A DNA stretch of 64,000 nucleotides from Rhizomys pruinosus (Eukaryota > Chordata > Mammalia > Rodentia > Spalacidae). Every line of letters starts with the position of its first letter. Within the stretch, counting starts at the first letter, position 1. Both the position numbers and the translations under genes were made by a program. Under the pieces are notes generated by a model. The model was not told where the DNA came from. It did no database searches and saw only the letters and a list, made by a program, of their open reading frames with translations. The DNA is taken from NCBI GenBank assembly GCA_009823505.1, contig VZQC01013986.1:667360-731359 (forward strand), given 5' to 3'. Positions 56,770 through 64,000 of the stretch are shown here, in pieces.

Positions 56770-56958
56770 CTTTGTGGGATGGAGAACACTTGTTGCTCTT
56801 GGGGAGGACTCAGTTCAGTTTCCATTACCCACATGATGTCTAAGGAGCATTTATAACTCCAGTTCCAGGGGATCCCATGCCCTCTTCTGGCCTCTGTGGG
56901 CACTGCATGCACATGGTACACCTACATACATGCAGGCAAAATACTTATATACATCAAA

Positions 56959-56985
<27 letters not shown>
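56770..56985 (+). mobile_element. B2 SINE, older subtype, (AAAT)n tail
   Basis: ctccagttccaggggatccc, ctctggcctctgtgggcact type tail and tacatacatgcaggcaaaat, ending in aaataaat units. It lacks the core duplication and the gacacgggtgc tail. Confidence 0.85.
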
Positions 56986-56990
<5 letters not shown>

Positions 56991-56991
56991 A

Positions 56992-57136
56992 TGTCTGGCA
57001 TGATGGTGGCACATGCCTTCCTCTAATCCCAGCATTCGGGAGGCAGAGGCAGGCAGATGTCTGTGAGATCAAGGCCAGTCTGGTCTACATAGCAAGTTCC
57101 AGGCCTGCTGGGGCTACTGGGAGATACTTCCTCAAC

Positions 57137-57176
<40 letters not shown>
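56992..57176 (+). mobile_element. B1 SINE, sense, with (CA)n tail
   Basis: tctggcatgatggtggcaca to ggagatacttcctcaacaaa with a (CA)n run at 57140-57176. Confidence 0.9.
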
Positions 57177-57177
<1 letters not shown>

Positions 57178-57225
57178 TTGTATATATACATACATGTATA
57201 TATTTTTCCATTTAAAAATAAAGTC

Positions 57226-57410
57226 AGGTATGGTGGTGCATGCCTTTAATCCTAGCACTCAGGAGGCCAAGGCAGAGGCAGGAGGATCTTTGTGAGTTCA
57301 AGGCCAGGCTGGTCTACAGAACGAGTTCCAGGACAGCTGAGGCTACAGGGAGACCCTGTCTCAGAGAGACCAAAATAAATAAATAAATAAATAGATAAAT
57401 AAATAAATAC
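57226..57410 (+). mobile_element. B1 SINE, sense, with (AAAT)n tail
   Basis: aggtatggtggtgcatgcct to gaccctgtctcagagagacc and a long (AAAT)n tail. A small internal duplication gives aggccaaggcagaggcagg. Confidence 0.93.
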
Positions 57411-57654
57411 ATAAATTGCCTTATCATTCTTAATTGATATTGGCATTAAAAATTCATGTCACCCTTTAGGGAAGTTTATACTACAATGTAGAAAATACAA
57501 AAATGTTATTGTAACATTCCAGTCAATCATGTAGCAGTTCAGCGGAATCAATGATAGTACACATGGAGATGTTGGGGTTGTGTAATATTCAGGAAGTAAG
57601 TCAATAAGGATGCTGTAATTGAAGTTGTATGTGAAAAATATAAATGTCGTAATT

Positions 57655-57842
57655 AGGGGCTAGAGACCTGGCTGAGTGGTTAATGTAGAGAACACAGATT
57701 CAGTTCCCAGCACCCACATGATGGCTCACATTGTAACTCTAGTTCCAGGGGACCCATTGTCATCTTCTGGCCTCCACAGGCTCCTACATGCATGTAATGC
57801 ACATAAGCTCATTCAGAACACACATGTAAAAATTAATTAATC
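57655..57842 (+). mobile_element. B2 SINE, diverged, older subtype
   Basis: ggggctagagacctggctga, cccagcacccacatgatggc, ctctagttccaggggaccca and tacatgcatgtaatgcacat. A deletion is present in the head. Confidence 0.85.
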
Positions 57843-58510
57843 AAAAATCTGTGATTATAAGCCTGTATTCTTGAATGATGTAAGGAAAAATGGTTGTGTT
57901 TAAAGGAGGGATTAGAAGTCACTTATTATAGTATGATAGCATGTTTTTTTGTTATTCAATAATTTTGTCTTTTTATAGAATTTCCAAGGAAATATGTATA
58001 GATAACTCCACTGATGAACTAAAACTATCAACTTTTGCTTCTCCATTTAAATTACTATTTCTCTTATAGCATTAGTAATTTTTCACATTTAAGATCACAG
58101 CTGGCTAGAAGTCTTTTAGTCTTGGAGTGGAATGAGACAGTCCTTCCACAGAGGGGCCATCCTTCCTTGTACACGTTGCATTCAGACTATCAGGAAGCCA
58201 ATTTGTAGTATGAACTTGGCAAGGCTGAATCCCTCATTCTTGCATTCAGCAGACTCTTGATGGCTCCTTAGGTGTTGTGAGCTATTTATCATGCTACACA
58301 CATGCTGGTCATTTATAAAACCTTCATGCACTCTTGGTGAGGAGATTCCCATGGGGTGAGGGGATTCCTGTGGTCATGATGTAGCATTTGGTAGCATGCC
58401 CTATTCTTGTGATTGTTTCTATTCTGTGACTTGTAGATGTTTATTTCTAGGAACATCCCACTTTGTATAACACTGTGGCTTTCCTTTGAAAAACATCATT
58501 TAAATGACAT
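57843..58510. other. Intronic sequence, nothing recognised
   Basis: Ordinary AT-rich sequence without a recognised feature. Confidence 0.5.
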
Positions 58511-58514
58511 TTAT

Positions 58515-58680
58515 TTATGAGTATGGATGGGTGTGGGCACGCACATGGGCAGCAGTGCTTGTGTGGAGTTGCTTGCCTGGGTTAGTTCTCTCCTTCCACT
58601 GTGTGGGTCCCATGGATTGAACTCAGGTCATCAGGCTTGGCAACAAGTGCCTTCACGTGCTGAGCTGTCCCGACACTTCT
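58515..58680 (-). mobile_element. B3/B2-like SINE, antisense, diverged
   Basis: ccactgtgtgggtcccatgg, ttgaactcaggtcatcaggc and gtgctgagctgtcccgacac match the antisense head of a B3-like element. Confidence 0.6.
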
Positions 58681-58823
58681 GTTCAGGGATTCCCACTGGC
58701 TCTGGGATATAGCCCACAATTATAACAGTGCACAGGACAGACCCAATCAATGAATAAAAGAAACACATGTATGAAAAATTTTAAAATACACAAAAGTGGA
58801 ACAACCACGAACTGTGGGACACT

Positions 58824-59204
58824 ATGAAAAGATCAAACCTCCACATCATAGGAATAGAGGAAGGAGAAGAATCCCAAGAGAATGGTATTGATCAGACCTT
58901 CAACAGAATAATAGATGAATATTTCCCCAAACTAAAAAAAGACAAACCAATACAAATACAGGAAGCACATAGAACTCCAAACAGACAAGATCAGAAAAGA
59001 AACTGTCCACGCCATATCATAATTAAAATGCTAGATGCTCAAAACAAAGACAAAATTCTAAACACCACAAGAGAAAAACAAGTGACCTTTAAGAGGAAAC
59101 CTATCAGAATTACAACTGACTTCTCAGTGCACACTATGAAAGCAAGAAGAACGTGGAGCAAAGCATTCCCAGTGTTAAAGGACAATAGATGCCAACCCAG
59201 GTGA
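58824..59204 (+). pseudogene. L1 ORF1 C-terminal part (5'-truncated)
   Basis: Open for 126 codons: NLHIIGIEEGEESQENGIDQ, then EAHRTPNRQDQKRNCPRHII and TFKRKPIRITTDFS. These cover the RNA-recognition and C-terminal domains of ORF1p, an RNA-binding chaperone. The N-terminal coiled coil is missing because the element is truncated, so no normal ORF1p can be made. Confidence 0.85.
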
Positions 59205-59423
59205 CAATACCCAGCAAAAATGTCGAATATAGTTGAAGGAGAGAGAAAAAACCTTTCATGACATAAACAAGATGAAAGAATAAATGTCCGGAAAGCCAAT
59301 CCTTCAGAGAATACTTGAAGCAATTCAAAGGACAGAAGAAAGGAGCAACCACCCCCAGGCACCTAGAAAGAGAAATCAATAAAAGCATAACTGTAGAAGT
59401 AGAAACCTAAACCCAAACCGCAA

Positions 59424-62246
59424 ATGGATAATAAGGCAAAAGGAAGCAACACAAACCTATCAGTCATAACCTTAAATATTAATGGACTAAATTCCCCAAT
59501 CAAAAGACATAGACTGGGAGATTGGATTAGGAAACAGAATCCATCGATATGCTGTCTGCAAGAAACACATCTTACCTTCAAGGACAGGCACCACCTTAAA
59601 GTGAAGGGATGGAAAAAAATATTCCAAGCAAATGGTACCAAAAAGAAAGCAGGTGTTGCTATTTTAATATCGGATAAAATAGACTTCAAAGTAAAAGAAA
59701 TCAGAAGAGACAAAGAAGGCCATTACATTTTCATCAAAGGAACAATCCACCAAGAAGATTTCACAATTATGAATATATATGCCCCAAATTCTGGTGCACC
59801 AAACTTTATAAAGACAATTCTCCAGGACCACAAGTCACAGACTAACCCCAGCACACTCATAGTGGGAGATTTCAATACCCCACTGAGTCCTTTGGATAGG
59901 TCAACAGGACAAAAAATAAACAGAGAGACATCTGAACTGAACGATATGATACACCAAATGGACCTCATAGACCTCTACCGAACATTCCATCCTAATACCA
60001 GAGAATACACTTTCTACTCAGCACCCCACGGAACATTCTCCAAAATCGACCACATCCTGGGACACAGAAGAAACCTCTACAAATACAAAAAGATTGAAAT
60101 AATTTCATGCATCCTGTCAGACCACAGTGCAATGAAGCTCAACATCAACACCAGGACAAGCCCTCCTGCCTACAAGAACACATGGAGACTAAACAACACA
60201 CTCTTGAATAATGAATGGGTCAAGGAAGAGATAAAGAAAGAAATAAAAACATTCCTGGAACTGAATGACAATGACAATACAACACAACAAAACCTATGGG
60301 ATACCTTAAAAGCAGTCCTAAGAGGGAAATTTATAGCCCTGGGTGCCTACATTAGAAAAACAGAAAGAGCACAAGTGAATGATCTAACACTACAGCTAAA
60401 AGCACTTGAGAGGCAACAACAGATGAACCCTAAACGCAACAGACAGGAAGAAATAACAAAAATCAGAGCAGAAATCAATGAAATAGAAACAAAGAAAACA
60501 ATACAAAAAATCAATGAAGCCAAAAGTTGGTTCTTTGAAAGAATAAACAAGATAGACAGACCTCTAGCCCAGTTAACAAAAAGAAAGAAGGAACAACTCC
60601 AAATCAATACAATCTGTGATGAAAAGGGAAATATCACAACGGACAAGGAAAAGATCAAGAAAATTATATGGGAATATTACAAGAACCTATATTCTACCAA
60701 GTTTGAAAATCTAGAAGAAATGGATGAATATCTGAAATCCTGGGAATCACCAAAGCTTGGCCAAGAGGAGACCAGCAGCTTAAACAGACCCATAACATAT
60801 GAAGAAATAGAGGATGTAGTAAGAAGCCTCCCAACTAAAAAAAGCCCAGGCCCAGACGGTTTCACAGCAGAATTCTATAAAACATTTCAAAAAGACCTAC
60901 AACCATTATTTCTGAAACTGTTTAGAAGTATACAATCAGAGGGAATTCTCCCAAATTCCTTCTATGAAGCCAACATCACTCTATTACCAAAACCAGGCAA
61001 AGATCCAACTAAAAAGGAGAATTATAGACCCATCTCCCTCATGAACACAGATGCCAAAATTCTAAACAGAATACTGGCAAATCGCATACAGACCCACATC
61101 AAGAAGATCATCCATCATGACCAAGTTGGATTCATACCAGAGATGCAGGGATGGTTCAACATACGAAAATCAATAAACATCATCAAACACATAAACGGAA
61201 TCAAAGACAAAAACCACACCATCATCTCAATTGATGCTGAAAAAGCCTTTGACAAAATCCAGCATCCCTTCATGCTTAAAGTCCTAGAAGGAATTGGATT
61301 GGAGGGATCATTCCTCAATGTAATCAAAGCCATATACAGGAAACCCACAGCCAATATCATCCTAAATGGGGAAATGACAGAAACATTCCCTTTAAAGGTA
61401 GGAACTCGGCAAGGCTGCCCCCTATCACCACTCCTCTTCAATATAGTGCTTGAAACACTTGCTAGAGCAATAAGGCAAGAAAAGGATATTAAAGGAGTAC
61501 TAATTGGAAAAGAGGAAGTCAAACTATCCCTATTTGCTGATGATATGATTGTTTACTTAAGGGATGCAAAAAACTCCACCAGAAAACTCCTAGAAACGAT
61601 TAACAGCTTCAGCAAAGTGGCAGGATACAAAATTAACCTTAGAAAATCAATGGCCTTTCTTTACACCAAGAACAAGCAACTGGAGAAAGAATTCAAAGAG
61701 ACCTTCCCACTCACAATAGCCTCAAAAACAATAAGATACCTAGGAACAAACCTAACCAAAGACACCAAAGACCTCTACAACAAAAATTTTAAACCCTTAA
61801 AGAAAGAAATTGAAGAAGACCTCAGAAGATGGAAAAACCTCCCATGCTCATGGATTGGGAAAATTAACATTGTAAAAATGTCCATTTTACCAAAACTCTT
61901 GTATAGATTTAATGCAATCCCAATCAAAATCCCCAAGAGTTTCTTCACAGGCTTGGAAACAAAAGTTCTTAAATTCATTTGGAAAAACAAAAGACCCCGA
62001 ATAGCCAAATCAATCCTGAGTGAAAAGAGCTACACAGGAGGGATCTCTATACCAGATTTTAAACTATACTACAGGGCTATAGTCATAAAAACAGCCTGGT
62101 ACTGGCACAAAAACAGACCTGTTGACCAATGGAACAAAACAGAAGATCCAAATCTGAGCACATACAATTTCAGCCATCTCATATTTGATCAAGGGCTCAA
62201 GAAGACACAATGGAGAAAAGACAGCATCTTCAGCAAGTGGTGTTGA
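59424..62246 (+). pseudogene. L1 ORF2 (endonuclease and reverse transcriptase), stop at codon 941
   Basis: ORF2p nicks target DNA and copies L1 RNA. The normal start seems kept. The endonuclease domain shows LNINGLN (N20), CCLQETHL (E47), [24 protein letters not shown] and SDHSAMKL. The RT domain shows [31 protein letters not shown] and FADDMIVYL (F-A-D-D at about 704-707). A TGA at 62244-62246 replaces a Trp codon in the KWCW motif. Beyond it the C-terminal Cys-rich region (62792-62850) carries further stops, so about 300 C-terminal residues are lost. Length is about 940 of roughly 1,250-1,280 residues usual for rodent L1. Confidence 0.93.
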
Positions 62247-63569
62247 CAAAACTGGATCACCACTTGTAGAAGAATGAAATTAAACCCCAACCTCTCGCCC
62301 TGTACAAAAGTGAACTCCAGACGGATCAAAGACCTCAACGTGAAACCCCAAACTCTGAAGGCGATAGTAGAAAAAGTGGGCAGCAGACTATAAGACATAG
62401 GTGTAGGAAAAGACTTCCTAAATCAGACATCAGCTGCACAAGAATTAAGGTTGACAATTGACAAATGGGACCTCATTAAACTCAAAAGCTTCTGTACATA
62501 AAAAGAAGCAATCAAGGAAGTGAAGAGAACTGCAGAAACATCTGACAAAGCATTGATTTCCAGAATATATAAACTACTTAAAAAACAAAGAAGAAAGAAA
62601 ACAAATGACCCACTGAATAGATGGAGCAAAGAGCTGAGCAGAGACTTCACAAGTGAGGAATTAGAGATGGCTGAGAAACACCTTAAGAAATGTTCAACGT
62701 CACTAATAATTAAGGAAATGCAAATCAAAACCACTTTAAGATATCATCTTACTCCAATAAAGACTGGCTAGGATCAAGAAAACAAATGATACCAAGTGCT
62801 GGAGAGGTTGTGGGGAAAGGGGAACACTCATCCACTGCTGGTGAGATTGTAAACTCATACAGTCACTATGGAAAGCAGTGTGGAGAAGCCTTAGAAGACT
62901 TGGAATGAACTTGCCACCCAACCCAGCCATACCACTCCTAGGCATGTACCCTCAAGACTCACCCTACCATGGAGATACATGCAGGGCCATGTTTATTTCA
63001 GCTCTCTTCACAATAGCAAGGAGCTGGAACCAACCCAAATGCCCCTCAACTGACCAACAGATAGAGAAAATGTGGTACATTTACACAATGGAGTTCTATG
63101 CAGCAGTAAAGAAAGATGACATCATGAGCTTTGCAGGAAAATGTCTGGAGCTAGAGGACATCATGCTGAGTGAAGTAACACAGTCCCAGAAAAACAAAGA
63201 ATGAATGGTATCCCTCGTCTGTGGATGCTAGTGCCAATTACCTAGTTGTAAGTATTTCTTGTGCACGGCCCCTTGAGCTTTTGTCCAAGCAGTTGGGGAG
63301 TGAACAACAACAAAAACAACAACAACAACGGAAAGGACTGCATCAGAGAACTGACTGAAACAGTGAACTTCTGCTCAAAACAGTCAACTTCCACATGGAG
63401 AATATTGAGAAAGACTGAGAAAGAGTTGAAAAGCATGTTTGGCAGAATGCATGAGCTCTGGTAGGGTGGGGGGGTAGGGTGGGGGACATGGGTCTGGATT
63501 TGATAATCTTGTACAAAATATATATTTAAAAAATAATAAAAAAGAAACACATGTCTACTAAGCACTAAG

Positions 63570-63650
63570 CATATGGTGGTATACACCTGTAATCCCAGCA
63601 CCCCAGGAGGCTGAAGCAGGAGAGTTGATTAATGAAAACATGAAGGAAAA
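63570..63650 (+). mobile_element. B1/ID-like SINE fragment
   Basis: gcatatggtggtatacacct, gtaatcccagcaccccagga and ggctgaagcaggag are the 5' half of a B1-like element; the rest is missing. Confidence 0.6.
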
Positions 63651-64000
63651 AAAAGTGTGTAGCCTCAAATAGAGAGCTGGAGACGAGCTCCAATCCATAC
63701 ATTATATTATGTTCTAGGGTTTCTTATCGGAGAAGGGGCTTAAAAAGACCAGAAGAGAAGCAGACACTGTGGCCACAGATATGATCAAGTCTTTAAGGAT
63801 TCACTCTTGTCTGGGGATGTAATGGCTTTCTCTGTACCACAAGCACATGGCTCACCTTGGGAATCAAATGGCAGACTTCCTTAGTATCATCCTTTAGTCC
63901 GCTGAATTAATGTCTTGTTGTTTTCCAGTCCCAGCTATAACTATATAAACTTCGCTTCCACGTTCTCTGTTATGTTGATCCCAGTCGTGTTTGGTCCATG
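63651..64000. other. Intronic sequence, nothing recognised
   Basis: Contains one pyrimidine-AG site (ttgttgttttccag at 63928) but the sequence after it does not read as the expected KCNK2 exon (KWNVSQ). Confidence 0.5.

Larger units (their letters stand above)
58771..63539 (+). mobile_element. L1 LINE, 5'-truncated in ORF1, young
   Basis: Perfect 15-bp target duplication aaaagaaacacatgt at 58756-58770 and 63540-63554. The element begins inside ORF1, carries ORF2 from 59424, and ends in a 3' UTR with a G-rich tract (63461-63486) and a short A-rich tail. The exact duplication and the long ORF2 suggest this is the youngest L1 in the window. It is in the sense orientation relative to KCNK2. Confidence 0.95.
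55750..64000 (+). other. KCNK2: KCNK2 downstream intron (5' part)
   Basis: This is intronic sequence from donor gtgcgt to the end of the window. It contains B1, B2 and B4 copies and a 4.8-kb L1. No downstream KCNK2 exon was found. Confidence 0.85.

Noticed and set aside
59424..62246. 940-codon frame as a host gene
   Set aside because: Endonuclease and RT motifs and the target duplication identify it as L1 ORF2.
63928..64000. Next KCNK2 exon after the acceptor-like ttccag
   Set aside because: The sequence after it does not read KWNVSQ in any frame and resembles no K2P segment.
1..64000. A previously undescribed multi-gene system
   Set aside because: Apart from KCNK2 exons and a retrocopy, all long frames belong to mobile elements or simple repeats. 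No cluster of unknown genes is present.

Overview
This window looks like intronic DNA from a muroid rodent. The evidence is dense B1, B2 and B4-type SINEs, rodent L1 LINEs, ORR1/MaLR-like LTRs and rodent-type microsatellites. The B2 copies have a long tail unlike the usual Mus form, so a cricetid-type rodent (hamster, vole or deer-mouse group) is my best guess. That is inference, with low confidence at genus level.

The only host protein-coding gene I can support is KCNK2 (TREK-1, a two-pore-domain K+ channel) on the + strand. Two internal exons are present, at 5439-5556 and 55589-55749. They join in frame across a 50,032-bp intron that splits the glycine codon in the first pore selectivity filter (TIG|FG). 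Positions 1-5438 and 55750-64000 are the flanking introns. No other KCNK2 exon is visible.

Almost everything else is mobile-element history inside these introns. (1) 8742-9416 and 42624-43291 are two related solo LTRs, both antisense to KCNK2, each with a 6-bp target duplication. (2) 17180-24747 is an L1 with a 14-bp target duplication. It starts with ~65-bp promoter-type monomers and is itself interrupted by an older-type L1 3' end with a B1, a B2-B1 chimeric SINE, and another L1 3' end. (3) 25640-29690 and 50379-52505 are antisense L1 copies, each carrying nested SINEs. (4) 32053-35158 is a near full-length processed retrocopy of YTHDF1 mRNA, including 5' UTR, 3' UTR and poly(A), broken by two frameshifts. 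(5) 58771-63539 is a younger 5'-truncated L1 with a 15-bp target duplication and a 940-codon ORF2 that keeps the endonuclease and reverse-transcriptase cores.

I found no convincing new gene system. The best leads are small: a B2-B1 chimeric SINE with the same junction at two loci, a B2 subfamily marked by a 17-bp internal tandem duplication, and short L1 5' monomers tied to a real element by its target duplication. Long stretches (for example 37.1-40.6 kb and 45.8-47.8 kb) appear to be ordinary unique intronic sequence.
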